NCBI GenBank assembly: GCA_035542775.1
Contig: DATKKX010000514.1
Location: 1 to 49,240, forward strand
Source: DATKKX01 sp035542775
GTDB taxonomy: Bacteria; Planctomycetota; Phycisphaerae; UBA1845; UTPLA1
Length of the DNA: 49,240 bases
Direction: 5' to 3'
The notes beneath the pieces are model-generated. The model was not told the DNA's origin. It saw nothing but the letters and a program-made list of their open reading frames with translations, and made no database searches. A program made the translations under genes and the position numbers. Positions 39,290-48,400 of the stretch are shown here, piece after piece; position 1 is the first letter of the stretch; each line of letters opens with the position of its first letter.

Positions 39290-41467
39290 ATGGCTAAAGG
39301 CGTTCGATTGACCGTTGTGGCGGCGGTGCTGCTGAGTGGGATGGTTTCCGGCGCGGCCGTCGCTCAAACTGATTTTTCCAAGTTTCCGCTGACCAAGGCG
39401 GTGCCGGCCGACGTGTTCATCACCGTGGCGGCGAGGCACAACCCGGAACGCCAGTTTCTGCACGATTATTGGGCCGAGGTCCACAAGGCCTTCATGGCCA
39501 GCGGCATCATCGAAGACGTCTGGGACCTCATCACCGACAAAGTCTCCGACGAGCAATTGGACAAGATCGAGGATATTCGGGACCGATTCACCACGCTGTG
39601 CGCCAAAGTCGATTGGGGGGAGCTGTTCGGCAAAGAGATGATCTATGCCGGCCGGATGTCGGGGATGGTGGTGAATGGTTCTCCCTACGAAGGTCTTCTG
39701 ATCGGGCGGCTCGAAAGCAGCAAGAAAGCCGCCGCCAATTGCGAGAGCCTCAAGGCCATTCTCCAGGAGATCGCAAAGCTCATCGAAACCGAGAGCGGTG
39801 AGAAAGCCGTAAGCCTGGGCGAGGTGGAGATCGAAGGGGTGAAGTTCACGACCTTCGGCCCCGATATGTTGCCGCAGCTCATCAGCCTGGGCAGCCAGGA
39901 CGACCTGATTATCGTGTCGATATTCAATCGGACCATGCTGCAGGATGCCCTGGCCCTGCTGAAGGGTTCATCCAAGGCACCCGGACTGATTCAGACGGAG
40001 AAGTTCAAGGCGGCCTTCAAGCAACTGCCTCCGGCCGAAGACAAGCTGGTGTTTTGGGATGCGGCGGCGATGTTCGACAAGATCGGCGGGATGATTCGGT
40101 CGATCAGCGGCGCCGAGAGCTCCGGCACGAAGCCTGCCTCCGAGGAAACCAAGAAGCATAAAGAGAAGAAGGTCAAGTCGAAGAAGAGCGAGGGGCCCGG
40201 GAGCCGCAAGCCGAGCGAAGAGGCGGACGAGGACGAGGAGGGGGGCGATCAACCCCGGCAGGCGGAGCGCGGCGGTGACGAGGCGGCCCTGCAGGTGATC
40301 ACCAAGCTTCTCTGTGATGTGAACATCATGGACTACACAGCCACTGTGGAGTGGACCGACGGCTACCAGGTCTTCACCGAGACCATCACCACCCTGACGG
40401 CGGACGCCAAGTCCAAGCCGCTGTACGGCATCATCGTCGGCGGAGAGCCGATCGAGAAGTTCGAGCGATTCATCCCGGAAGAGGCCACGGATTTCTGGCG
40501 TAGTTCCGGCTTCAGTCTCCTCAAGACCTACCGGTATATCATCGGCTTCATCGAGGAAATTTCCCCTGAAGGCAAGCAAAGCGTCGCCGACTTCACCAAG
40601 GCGTTCAAGGACGAGCTGCAGCTCGATCTGGAGAAGGACATCCTGGCCTTGTTTGACGGCAACATAATGACCGCCAAGATAGGCGACGACTGGATTCTCA
40701 TGATGAAGGTCACCGACGAAAAGAAGGCCTCGGAAATGATTTCCGGCCTGCTGGACACGATCAACAAGAAGATGAGCGAGAAGAGCCAGCAGAATGTCCT
40801 GATGCTCAGCGAAGTCCAGGTCGCCGGAAAACGGACCTTCACCCAGGTGTCGCATCCCATGATGATGATGATGGGCGGCTTCAAGCCCCCGGTCATCGGC
40901 GTGGCCGAAGGGCACCTGATCGTCGCTTCCTCGGCGGGGACCGTCACCAAGTGCCTGGAAACCGGCGCCGGCAAGCATCCCAACATCACCAAGAACGAAA
41001 GGTGGAAGAAGGAAGGACTCATTCCCAAGAGCGGCCCGGTCGATTCGATCAGCTTCAAGGATGAGACCAAAACGGCCGCGAAGCTGCAGGCCATCCTCGG
41101 CGCGATAACCATGGCCACCAGCGTGATCGGAATGGTCGGCCAGGATATGCCGCCGGAGTTTCGCAGCTTCATCACCAGCGTGACGCCGATTCTGGCCAAG
41201 CTCGGCCCGGTGGTGGGCAAGCTTGATTTCTACCAGTCCTCCGCGTCTTGCTCCACGTTTGACGGCAAGGCCTGGCATCAGCGGGAGGTTCAGACCTACA
41301 AGGAACCCAAGCCGACGACGCAATCCGCCGAAGATGAGGACTCGCCCGCCGCGAAGGTCAAGGAGAAAAAGGACTCGGGCGAAAAGAAGGACGCTCCGGC
41401 GAAGAAAGAGAATCGCAAGCCGAAGCGTTCCTCAAGGGAAAAGGCCAAAGACACTCCGACGAACTGA
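39290..41467 (+). CDS. large exported protein of unknown function
   Basis: 725 aa. ATG 39290 has AGGGAG 8 nt upstream and starts a clear signal peptide (VRLTVVAAVLLSGMVSGAAVAQT); an in-frame ATG at 39221 lies inside the promoter. Two ordered regions with alternating beta/alpha pattern (about 30-275 and 335-690) resemble the repeated domains of DUF3352-type planctomycete proteins, by impression only. They are separated by a Lys/Glu/Asp-rich linker (KKHKEKKVKSKKSEG, then EEADEDEEGGDQ). The C-terminal ~55 residues are another Lys-rich disordered tail. Probably periplasmic. It is monocistronic by its own promoter and converges with the lipid-type operon. Confidence 0.72.
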   Translation: MAKGVRLTVVAAVLLSGMVSGAAVAQTDFSKFPLTKAVPADVFITVAARHNPERQFLHDYWAEVHKAFMASGIIEDVWDLITDKVSDEQLDKIEDIRDRFTTLCAKVDWGELFGKEMIYAGRMSGMVVNGSPYEGLLIGRLESSKKAAANCESLKAILQEIAKLIETESGEKAVSLGEVEIEGVKFTTFGPDMLPQLISLGSQDDLIIVSIFNRTMLQDALALLKGSSKAPGLIQTEKFKAAFKQLPPAEDKLVFWDAAAMFDKIGGMIRSISGAESSGTKPASEETKKHKEKKVKSKKSEGPGSRKPSEEADEDEEGGDQPRQAERGGDEAALQVITKLLCDVNIMDYTATVEWTDGYQVFTETITTLTADAKSKPLYGIIVGGEPIEKFERFIPEEATDFWRSSGFSLLKTYRYIIGFIEEISPEGKQSVADFTKAFKDELQLDLEKDILALFDGNIMTAKIGDDWILMMKVTDEKKASEMISGLLDTINKKMSEKSQQNVLMLSEVQVAGKRTFTQVSHPMMMMMGGFKPPVIGVAEGHLIVASSAGTVTKCLETGAGKHPNITKNERWKKEGLIPKSGPVDSISFKDETKTAAKLQAILGAITMATSVIGMVGQDMPPEFRSFITSVTPILAKLGPVVGKLDFYQSSASCSTFDGKAWHQREVQTYKEPKPTTQSAEDEDSPAAKVKEKKDSGEKKDAPAKKENRKPKRSSREKAKDTPTN

Positions 41468-41491
41468 TTCAGCCGGCGCGGGATCTTGACG

Positions 41492-41509
41492 CAGCTCACG
41501 ATTGAGCTG
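41492..41509. terminator. small hairpin between convergent genes
   Basis: CAGCTCA-cgat-TGAGCTG, a perfect 7-bp stem with a 4-nt loop, in the 45-bp gap between two convergent stops. The position fits a bidirectional terminator, but there is no T run. Confidence 0.35.
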
Positions 41510-41512
41510 AAC

Positions 41513-42307
41513 TCACGAGCCGCTGCGCAGCTCCAGCCAAGGTTGCGTAGTAGCCCGCTCCAGCCGTGGCCAAGCCTGCCAATCATACTCCCAGTTGACC
41601 ACAGGCAGAGTGTCCGGAGGGCTGAAAAAGCCTTTCGTGGCGAGATCCGGGTGCACGCTGTACCACTCCAGGTAGGCGCTGGCAGCCTGGTCGAGAGCGT
41701 GCCGCCTCATCTCGGGATAATTGGCACATGCGGGACAGGCGTACAGCAGTTTTCCGGTCGTGCTGAAGTACGGATTCTGCCGCAGCACAGCCTCGATGAG
41801 GTAGCAGGCCACCTCCCCGACCATCTTACGTTCCGAATAGACTCCGGTGTGCAGCGGATAGTGCAAGTACCGCGTCGTCAGGCGATGGTCGTGGACGTGC
41901 TTCATCAGCTCGGGTATCACGGCAGGTCCCGTGTCGATGAACAGGGCGATATCGCGCTCACTGAGATCTTGCAGCCCTTCAAAGTTCTGCGGGGGAAGCG
42001 GGGTGGGCTCCTCATCCTGTGCCTCCGCCAGGAGCTCGGCGATCCACTGGTCTGTCAGGCATGGTACCGCCTGGTCTGCCGTGGCCAGTAGTTGACCCGA
42101 TGGCTCGGAACCGGGCGTCGCCGGCCGGCCGCGCTCGACAGCGGGTTGAATTTGCGCCCGTTGTTCGCGCTCGTCAGCGGGCTGAATCCGCGCCGTCGGC
42201 TGACAGGCGGTGGAGAAGCTGACCGCCAACGCGGCCAGAGTGACGGTCGCGCTCTTGGAAAGCGGAAACCGACTGAAAGTGCGGGCGATGCTCGTCTTCT
42301 TCATCAT
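41513..42307 (-). CDS. lipoprotein of unknown function
   Basis: 264 aa. A basic N-terminus and hydrophobic core end in a lipobox with Cys35 (VSFSTACQPT), so a lipid-anchored envelope protein. A disordered Pro/Gln/Arg linker (about 38-75) leads to a helical domain with CPAC (LLYACPACANYP), a possible metal or disulfide pair, and Trp-rich ends. The ATG at 42307 overlaps the stop of the upstream SDR gene (ATGA), with AAGGA 9 nt before, so it is translationally coupled and probably serves the same pathway as the three preceding enzymes. No family recognised. Confidence 0.78.
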   Translation of the reverse strand: MMKKTSIARTFSRFPLSKSATVTLAALAVSFSTACQPTARIQPADEREQRAQIQPAVERGRPATPGSEPSGQLLATADQAVPCLTDQWIAELLAEAQDEEPTPLPPQNFEGLQDLSERDIALFIDTGPAVIPELMKHVHDHRLTTRYLHYPLHTGVYSERKMVGEVACYLIEAVLRQNPYFSTTGKLLYACPACANYPEMRRHALDQAASAYLEWYSVHPDLATKGFFSPPDTLPVVNWEYDWQAWPRLERATTQPWLELRSGS

Positions 42308-43299
42308 GGTCCGTATTCCTTGTGATACCACTCGAAGGCTCTGCGCATGCCATCGGCAAATCTCGTTTCCGGGCGCCAGCCCAGCAGTTGCTGGGTGTAG
42401 TCACAGCGGATTCGCTGCGGCAGGCCCGTCAAAGCGATGGCCGATCGCCGCATGACCGCCTGTCGCGGGCCTTTCTTGATCAGCCGCTCGCCCAGCCAGC
42501 CGAAGAAAAACGCCACCTTGTAGGGCACATGCTTCCTGATCCGCGGCACGCCGAAGCCATCGGCCAGGGCATCGAAATACTCCTGCTGCGTGATCCGCTC
42601 GGTGCCTCCGGCGATAAGTGTCCTGTTCGCCGCGCCCGGACATTGTCCGGCCAGCACGATGGCTCGGACAGCATCCTCGACATAGACCAGCGCCATCTCG
42701 TTGCCCCCTTTCCCGATGATCATCATGATGCTGTCGGTCATGATCGGGGCAAGATAGGTGCGCATGGTGCGGTTTCGCGGCCCGTAGAGGTAGCCCAACC
42801 GGATGATGACCCACTCCATTTCGGGGCCGGCTTTCTGCCGAACAACACGCTCGGCATGATATTTTGACCGGCCGTACACGAACCACGGCGGCGGCTCATC
42901 CGTCGGCGTGGCTTCGTCGATCACCTGGCCTGATGCGAGAAGCGAGGGAGGATATACGCCGCAGGAGCTTACCTGGACGAACCTTCGGACCTGCTTCTCC
43001 TTCGCCGCGGCCACCAGTCGGGCTGTGCCGGCGACGGTGGTGCGGTTGAAATCCTCCTCCGGACCGACGATTTCCACGCGAGCCGCGCAGTGATAGACGG
43101 TCTCACAGCCTTCGCAGGCGGAGCGGAGGGAATCGAGGTCGTCCAAATCGCCGGTGACCACTTCGGCGCCGAGCGACGCGACGAACCGGCGGTCGCTGCC
43201 CAGGCGGACCAGCGCGCGAACGGAACTGCCATCCGCGCGCAACTGCTCGATCAGATGGCTGCCGACGAAACCTGTGCCGCCTGTAACGAGGACTTTCAT
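42304..43299 (-). CDS. extended SDR, NAD(P)-dependent epimerase/dehydrogenase
   Basis: 331 aa. Rossmann motif TGGTGFVGSHL at the N-terminus, DLDDLDSL after the second strand, HCAARVEI, and the catalytic Tyr-x3-Lys in VYGRSKYHAE. The family includes sugar epimerases, 3-beta-hydroxysteroid dehydrogenase-like enzymes and OleD, the 2-alkyl-3-oxoalkanoate reductase of olefin synthesis. The last two are tempting because a condensing-enzyme gene lies two genes upstream in the same operon. The substrate is not provable from sequence. Gap of 77 bp from the methyltransferase gene; ribosome site weak. Confidence 0.88.
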   Translation of the reverse strand: MKVLVTGGTGFVGSHLIEQLRADGSSVRALVRLGSDRRFVASLGAEVVTGDLDDLDSLRSACEGCETVYHCAARVEIVGPEEDFNRTTVAGTARLVAAAKEKQVRRFVQVSSCGVYPPSLLASGQVIDEATPTDEPPPWFVYGRSKYHAERVVRQKAGPEMEWVIIRLGYLYGPRNRTMRTYLAPIMTDSIMMIIGKGGNEMALVYVEDAVRAIVLAGQCPGAANRTLIAGGTERITQQEYFDALADGFGVPRIRKHVPYKVAFFFGWLGERLIKKGPRQAVMRRSAIALTGLPQRIRCDYTQQLLGWRPETRFADGMRRAFEWYHKEYGP

Positions 43300-43376
43300 G
43301 GGAACGCGATTGTCAGATCCGCTGCAGTCCCGGTGAAACCGCCTGCTAACCCATCAGACACGCCCGGTGCCGCATC

Positions 43377-43937
43377 TTATCGTTTGTCGGAGCCATTGCG
43401 ATTGGGCCTCCTGGGGATCCAGCGTGGGACGGTCCGGCAGTACTCGATGTAGGATTCTCCAAAACGGGCCTTCAACCGGGGCTCCTCGATGCACACGACC
43501 TGCAACTGCGCCACGGGCAAGCCCAGTACAAAAAGCGTGAGAATCCCGGGCGAACCGAAGAAAACGGCCTCCCCCAGGACGGTCAGGAGCAGCATGGCGG
43601 CGACGGGATTGCGTGTCCAACGATAAGGGCCGGTGGCAACGAACTCCTTAGGCGGGTCGAACTCGACGAACGGCCCCTTGCCGACTATCACCAGCCACAG
43701 CGAGCAGATCACGTAGCCGACGAGCCCGATTGCAAAGAGCACCGCGCCGATGACGCGTTGCGCGAGGTTCGGCTGCAGCCAGCCTTGTGCGGACTGGGGG
43801 TAAACATGGTGCCCCAAGTGGTGAAAGCCATAAGGAACGACGACCAGGATGAAAGCCAGGAAGGAGACGGCATAGAAGACCATCTTGCATACCAGCCAAG
43901 CGGGGCTGGGATGGTCTGGAGGGTTGGGTTCTACCAT
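43377..43937 (-). CDS. membrane methyltransferase of the ICMT/PEMT family
   Basis: 186 aa from ATG 43937, which overlaps the end of the upstream condensing-enzyme gene by 7 nt (ATGGTAG). Three to five membrane helices. The C-terminal half carries the family signature: GPYRWTRNPVA, then LGEAVFF, then EEPRLKARFGESYIEYCR and VPRWIPRR. Members methylate isoprenylcysteines, phosphatidylethanolamine or other lipid head groups at the membrane using SAM. The operon context with a KAS III-like enzyme and an SDR points to a lipid or hydrophobic acceptor (inference). Confidence 0.85.
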   Translation of the reverse strand: MVEPNPPDHPSPAWLVCKMVFYAVSFLAFILVVVPYGFHHLGHHVYPQSAQGWLQPNLAQRVIGAVLFAIGLVGYVICSLWLVIVGKGPFVEFDPPKEFVATGPYRWTRNPVAAMLLLTVLGEAVFFGSPGILTLFVLGLPVAQLQVVCIEEPRLKARFGESYIEYCRTVPRWIPRRPNRNGSDKR

Positions 43938-45046
43938 CGCACCGCAAAACCCGCCGTCATCCACTTGCTGGATTCCACGGCGTGGACGACGGCCAGCTGG
44001 CCTTCCTTCAACTCGCCGTCGCGAACCATTTCGTCCAGGTGCAGAAGAGTGGCCGCCCCGCCGCAATACCCGATCGTGTCGCTGCGGAACTTGATCTGCT
44101 CGCGAGTGATGCCGAGCCGATCGAGGAACGCGGAGATCTTGTCGTCATACAACTGTCGGGTGGGGATCGAAACAACATAGTGGTCCACCTTGCTGGGGCT
44201 AATGCCCAACCTCTCAGTGAACCGGCACAATCCCTGCAAGAGAAGCGGCGCGGCGTTATCGTTGACGGCGGAGAAATCCTGCCAAAGGTGGTGAAGGCCA
44301 TCCTCGTACAATTGAGGGATCTGGTGCGAAGCCTTCATCAGATCCAAGGCGGCGCCGCCGGCGGTCATTCCCGCCGGGCGGCCGGCACCCACCGATTCAA
44401 CGAAAGTGCCGATAATCTCGTGGCCCGGCCTGCCGTTTCGATTGGCCCGCAGAATCATCGCCCCGGAGCCATCGGCGAGGATCCACCGCAGGGCAGCATG
44501 GGCCTTGTCCATCTTGGGCTGGTTGAAGTAGCAGCTCCGAAGGTAAATCGAGGACAACTGGCTGTAGGTCACCAAGGCGGTGTCGTATCGACCGGTCCGG
44601 AGCGCGTCGTAGGCAATCTGCACGCCCTTACCGACGCCCGTGCAGTTGGAGTGGATTTCCATCTCCGCGCAGTTCTGTACACCCAAACGCTCCTGCAGCA
44701 GCGCGCTGGTGGGCGGCGTACTTTGATCATATGTCGGGCAGGAGATGACAATCAGATCAAGTTGCTGCGGCTCCATGCCGGCCATCTCGAGGGCATTACG
44801 AGCCGCCTTTTCAGCCAGGCTGCTGAAGTTGTGCGTCATGTCCCCGGTCTCGGGGTCGACGGCGAAGTGCCGCGTGCGAACACCTCCGCGTTCGAGCATC
44901 TTCTGGCCGAGGTTCTCCACGAAACTTCTGATCTTGGGCGGCGCCTTGTCCAACGGACCGAGCACCGCCTCCACTTTGTCGCCCGGCACGGGGGGACCGG
45001 GCAGGTAGCTTCCGGTGCCTGCGATTTGAACGGGTAACAACGACAT
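43931..45046 (-). CDS. KAS III-like thiolase-fold condensing enzyme, active site incomplete
   Basis: 371 aa from ATG 45046; ribosome site GGGAGTGAT directly before it. Thiolase fold resembling FabH/OleA: nucleophile Cys135 in EIHSNCTGVGKG, the oxyanion Gly-rich element ADGSGAMIL, and the N-terminal ISCPTYDQSTPP. By eye alignment the position of the usual catalytic His (VPHQAN in FabH) reads IPTRQL with Thr296. The usual Asn (GNTSAA) reads GYCGGAA with Tyr327/Cys328. A decarboxylating His/Asn pair therefore seems missing, as in acyltransferase-like or OleA-divergent members. First gene of a minus-strand operon with ICMT/PEMT-like, SDR and lipoprotein genes. Product unknown. Confidence 0.82.
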   Translation of the reverse strand: MSLLPVQIAGTGSYLPGPPVPGDKVEAVLGPLDKAPPKIRSFVENLGQKMLERGGVRTRHFAVDPETGDMTHNFSSLAEKAARNALEMAGMEPQQLDLIVISCPTYDQSTPPTSALLQERLGVQNCAEMEIHSNCTGVGKGVQIAYDALRTGRYDTALVTYSQLSSIYLRSCYFNQPKMDKAHAALRWILADGSGAMILRANRNGRPGHEIIGTFVESVGAGRPAGMTAGGAALDLMKASHQIPQLYEDGLHHLWQDFSAVNDNAAPLLLQGLCRFTERLGISPSKVDHYVVSIPTRQLYDDKISAFLDRLGITREQIKFRSDTIGYCGGAATLLHLDEMVRDGELKEGQLAVVHAVESSKWMTAGFAVRW

Positions 45047-45950
45047 ATCACTCCCAGTCAAATGTCCAGCGAGGCAAGTTCCTCCACGGATTGTCAATTC
45101 CGCCTAGCCTGACCGGCCGCCATGGCCAGCCGTGCTGGACGCACGTTCCGCTATTTCTCCTCAGGGACGAAAAGTCCGCCCCCGGCGGCAAGCCGCCAAT
45201 GCTAATCCATGCTACCAATACCGTCCATCCGTTTACACGAAAAAGTTCCGGCTGGCAAGCCCTTCGCTACCGCGTGTATTTGTTTGATTTCATCGCTTCC
45301 AACGCGGACGCTCTGTCCTCAGCTTGCGGCGCCACGATTCCTTTACTTTCATGCTGACATAAGGTTATGATGGGACTCCGATCCCGGCGCCACGCCAATG
45401 CGAGCTCGCGGCCTGCCAAGGGATAGCAGTCCAGGCGCGGTCGCGGCCGCATAGTCCCTCTGATCGTCGCACCAAGCACAAGCCGCGAATCATCCAATGG
45501 CATCAACCCCTAATCACCTCGCGGTGAAAAGGTTACATCCTTCCTTTGGGTCGGCCCTTTTTCCGTCTTGACTGCACCAAAAGTCGCGGAAGAATCCTAT
45601 GGACACCGCTTGGAGTCCCCGAAGCGACCACAAACCCGCCCGCTTCGGTCTCCCCTGATGCCAATGACGATCCCTGGGATCGAGGGGTCACATCATGCTC
45701 CAACGCAGTTTAAGGAGAGGCGAGGTCCTTAGTGCGTCCACCAGAAATGGGATAGGCCCCCGACCCGATCATTCTCCAGGGAGTTTCCAACCGCCGGCGG
45801 GGGCCAAACCCGGTTTCGTAAGACGCCGGCAAAGCAAGCCAGGCATCCAACCCCGGCGCCAAGATCGCCGTTTGCCCGCGCCGGATATGGTTTGCTGCCC
45901 GCGAGCTGTCTTGCAGCAGGGGTCCCGGGCAGAAGCAGGAGCACCAGGGA
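45047..45950. promoter_or_regulatory. long divergent control region with palindromes
   Basis: 904 bp without a credible gene, between the condensing-enzyme operon (minus) and the GntR-type regulator gene (plus). It contains TCACC-tcgc-GGTGA (45514-45527), a compact dyad of operator size. It also contains an imperfect dyad TTCCG (45561-45565) / CGGAA (45587-45591) with an inner GACT/AGTC. TTATGAT near 45365 could be part of a -10. A regulator gene beginning at 45951 makes autoregulation through one of these dyads plausible. Confidence 0.35.
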
Positions 45951-47210
45951 ATGTCTGACAACGGGGCGTCACAGGGAGCGGCTATTAGGACATATGATGT
46001 TTCTGGTCGTCTAAGCTACAAATTCCAGCGGCTTCGGGAGCAAATCCGCCGATCGGTCCTCAATGGCGAATTCAACGGACGCCTGCCTGGGGAGCGGGAA
46101 CTCGGGCGGAAATACAAGGCGAACGCCAAGACGATCAACAAGGCGCTCTGCGACCTGAGCAGCGAGGGCTTGCTGGTTCGTCAGATCGGACGGGGCACTT
46201 TTGTCGCCGAGGGCACCGGCAAATCCCGTGGTCACTCGGCGCGCGGACCGATCCTGTGCATTCTTCCGGCCGCGGGTGCAGACGTAGTTCCGTATCGGAG
46301 AATCGTCCTCAACCATCTGCATGCCCGACTGGCCCAGGGCGGCCACAGGCTAGAGGTCACGGCGCTGCCGTACGAGACCGCCGCTCGGGGCAATATCTCG
46401 TTGAAGGCCTGGGCCCCGGCGGTCAGAGCCTCCACGGCCGGGCTGGTGGCCTATCCACACAATCCTTTGTCCGGCGGAAGTGGGCGCCTGGGCGACGATT
46501 GCATGGCGGAGGCTTATCGCCGTCGTGTCCCGATGGTTTCGCTCGGCGCTTTCGCCGACACAGCCAAGATCGATGCGGTGGTACCCGATTACATGGAGGC
46601 GGGGTTCCGGCTCGCCGAATACCTGGCACTGCTGGGCTGCACCGAAATCACCGCACTGTCGGCCGGGGAGGAGGGGCGGGAAGCGAAGCTGGTCATGAAC
46701 GGTTGCCAGACTGCTGCGGTCCGCCACGGGCGGTCCGTAACGACGAGTACGATCTCGAGCATGGACTGGAGGGGGCTTCTGGAAAACCAGTCACCTAAAA
46801 GGACGGCCGGCCAGCCGGAATCTTCTAAGGAGGATTCCTCACGCGCGATGGGTCTGGTCTGTATCGGCAGTGGCTGCCTTCGAACGTTGCTTGAGAACCA
46901 GTCGCTGCGAACCGCAGGCATCTTGGAGAGCGCCGTGATAGCTTGTATACCGGAGCCCGGCGACACAACTGCGCAGGAAGCGAATCTGACGGCATATGAA
47001 GTCGATCCGCAGGTGATCGGCGTCTGGGCTGCGGATCTGATCGTGGAGGCCAGGCCGGGCCGAGTGCCGATTGAGGTCATCATTCCGGGAGAATTGAAAA
47101 TCCGCGGCAGGGCGGCGAGGCCACAGACGACGCTTCGCCACAGCGAGGCGGCGCCGGACTCGAGGCACATTTCGGCGGTAGGAGGGGCTACATCCGAGAT
47201 GTCGATCTGA
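45951..47210 (+). CDS. GntR-headed regulator with LacI-type sensor domain
   Basis: 419 aa; AGGAG 9 nt before the ATG. Winged helix of the GntR type (about 20-90): LREQIRRSVLNGEF, then LPGERELGRKYKANAKTINKALCDL and LVRQIGRGTFVAEG. It continues into a periplasmic-binding-protein fold like LacI/AraR sensors (GPILCILPAAGADV through VIIPGELKIRGRA), so it probably responds to a sugar or small ligand. About 25 residues around 275-300 (LLENQSPKRTAGQPESSKE) look inserted, echo LLENQSLRTAG about 30 residues later, and the DNA there has a GGAATC/GATTCC dyad (46817-46838). The tail is disordered. No sugar-use gene is adjacent; targets unknown. Confidence 0.85.
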   Translation: MSDNGASQGAAIRTYDVSGRLSYKFQRLREQIRRSVLNGEFNGRLPGERELGRKYKANAKTINKALCDLSSEGLLVRQIGRGTFVAEGTGKSRGHSARGPILCILPAAGADVVPYRRIVLNHLHARLAQGGHRLEVTALPYETAARGNISLKAWAPAVRASTAGLVAYPHNPLSGGSGRLGDDCMAEAYRRRVPMVSLGAFADTAKIDAVVPDYMEAGFRLAEYLALLGCTEITALSAGEEGREAKLVMNGCQTAAVRHGRSVTTSTISSMDWRGLLENQSPKRTAGQPESSKEDSSRAMGLVCIGSGCLRTLLENQSLRTAGILESAVIACIPEPGDTTAQEANLTAYEVDPQVIGVWAADLIVEARPGRVPIEVIIPGELKIRGRAARPQTTLRHSEAAPDSRHISAVGGATSEMSI

Positions 47211-47239
47211 GCGAACCTCTCTCGCCCTGCTCTCGGTAT

Positions 47240-47280
47240 CAAAGCCGCGTGGACGGCGTTAAACCGCTCGCGCGGCTTTG
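47240..47280 (+). terminator. stem-loop terminator after the GntR-type gene
   Basis: Perfect 10-bp inverted repeat CAAAGCCGCG (47240-47249) / CGCGGCTTTG (47271-47280) with a 21-nt loop, 30 bp past the stop. No T run follows. The remaining bases to 47536 show nothing recognisable. Confidence 0.5.
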
Positions 47281-47536
47281 AGTATGCCCGCGCGCGTCAC
47301 AAACACGGGCCGGGACCTTTCAAGCGGGCTCAGGGCTGTACTGCGGCTTTTCCGAGCCAGAAGTCCACGGAAACGCCTGTAATCAGCCGGGCAAGGCGGG
47401 CGAGTCACGATCAAAGGGGCTCCGCGCCTGCCGGACCTTGGCAGTGGAACCGTACTAAAGTTCGTAGGGAGAGGCGACAGCACCGGCCGGGTCTGCGGCG
47501 TTTGCGTCTCTTGCCTTGCGGTTCAGTTTGCCGGCA

Positions 47537-47565
47537 TTGCTTACCACGGCCGTTCGGCGCATAAT
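47537..47565 (+). promoter_or_regulatory. sigma70-type promoter for the zinc-ribbon/RNase HI pair
   Basis: TTGCTT (47537-47542), 17-bp spacer, CATAAT (47560-47565). It predicts a start near 47572 and a leader of about 57 nt before ATG 47629. Confidence 0.45.
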
Positions 47566-47628
47566 GCGTCTTTAGTCGCGAGAGCGACTGTCGGCGGTTT
47601 GGCTGTACGTGGAAAGGAACACTCGCTT

Positions 47629-48375
47629 ATGGGAGCCACTCTCGACGCCCTTTGCCGATTACAAGAAGTCGAGCTGCAGATCGCGGAAATACAGAGGAAG
47701 ATCGATCGCAAACAGGGTGTCGTGAAGAAGCAGGAACAGCGGATCGCCGACCATGAAACCAAGATCCGTGCCTGGCAGGCCGCCATTCGGACCGATCAGA
47801 TGGAGGCTGACCGGCTGGACCTGGAGGTCAAAACCAACGAGTCACAGATCGCCAAGTTGCGCCAGGCCCTGAACAGCGCCAAGACCAACAAAGAGTACTC
47901 CGCGATTCTGACCCAGCTCAACACCACCAAGGCGGACAACAGCAAGGTCGAGGAGAAGGTGCTGGCCTTTTTCCGGCAGATCGAGAGCAAGCGAAAAGAG
48001 CTTGGCAACCTCGAGGCGGAGCGCGACAAGGAAATCTCCAGGTGTCAGGAGGCCAAGGCGGCACTGAAGGAAGTCGAGGAAAAGTCGCGAGAGAAGCTCA
48101 ACCAACTCGCCCGCGACCGCGAAGCCGCCGCTTCGGCCGTTCCCGGCAAGGCGCTGGACACTTTCAACCGTGTGGCCAGGAAGCTCGACGGCGAGGCCAT
48201 GGCGCAGGTCATTCGGACTCACCCGAAGCGCGAGGAATATGCCTGCGAAGGCTGCAACATGTCCATCACCATCGAGCAGGTGAATAACATTCTGTCGAGA
48301 GATGATGCCGTGCTGTGCAACTCGTGCGGCCGCATCCTGTATTACGAATTACCAGCGGCTTCACACGCCCGCTGA
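47629..48375 (+). CDS. coiled-coil C4-type zinc-ribbon protein
   Basis: 248 aa from ATG 47629 (GGAAAGGA about 10 nt upstream). The first ~180 residues form a long antiparallel coiled coil (DALCRLQEVELQIAEIQRK, then the conserved hairpin LNSAKTNKEYSAILTQL). The end holds a zinc ribbon with Cys206/Cys209 (YACEGCNMSIT) and Cys230/Cys233 (LCNSCGRILYY). This is the CT398/Rv2229c-type family, proposed to bind nucleic acid. The gene is followed 25 bp later by RNase HI, the same neighbour as in mycobacteria (Rv2229c-Rv2228c), so the partnership is ancient and probably functional. Confidence 0.9.
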   Translation: MGATLDALCRLQEVELQIAEIQRKIDRKQGVVKKQEQRIADHETKIRAWQAAIRTDQMEADRLDLEVKTNESQIAKLRQALNSAKTNKEYSAILTQLNTTKADNSKVEEKVLAFFRQIESKRKELGNLEAERDKEISRCQEAKAALKEVEEKSREKLNQLARDREAAASAVPGKALDTFNRVARKLDGEAMAQVIRTHPKREEYACEGCNMSITIEQVNNILSRDDAVLCNSCGRILYYELPAASHAR

Positions 48376-48400
48376 CGCCCAGCGACATTCTCGTTGATTC

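Noticed and set aside
45252..45268. TGGCAAG-CCCT-TCGC as a second sigma54 promoter
   Set aside because: The -12 half has TCGC instead of TTGC, and it lies about 690 bp from the next plus-strand gene.
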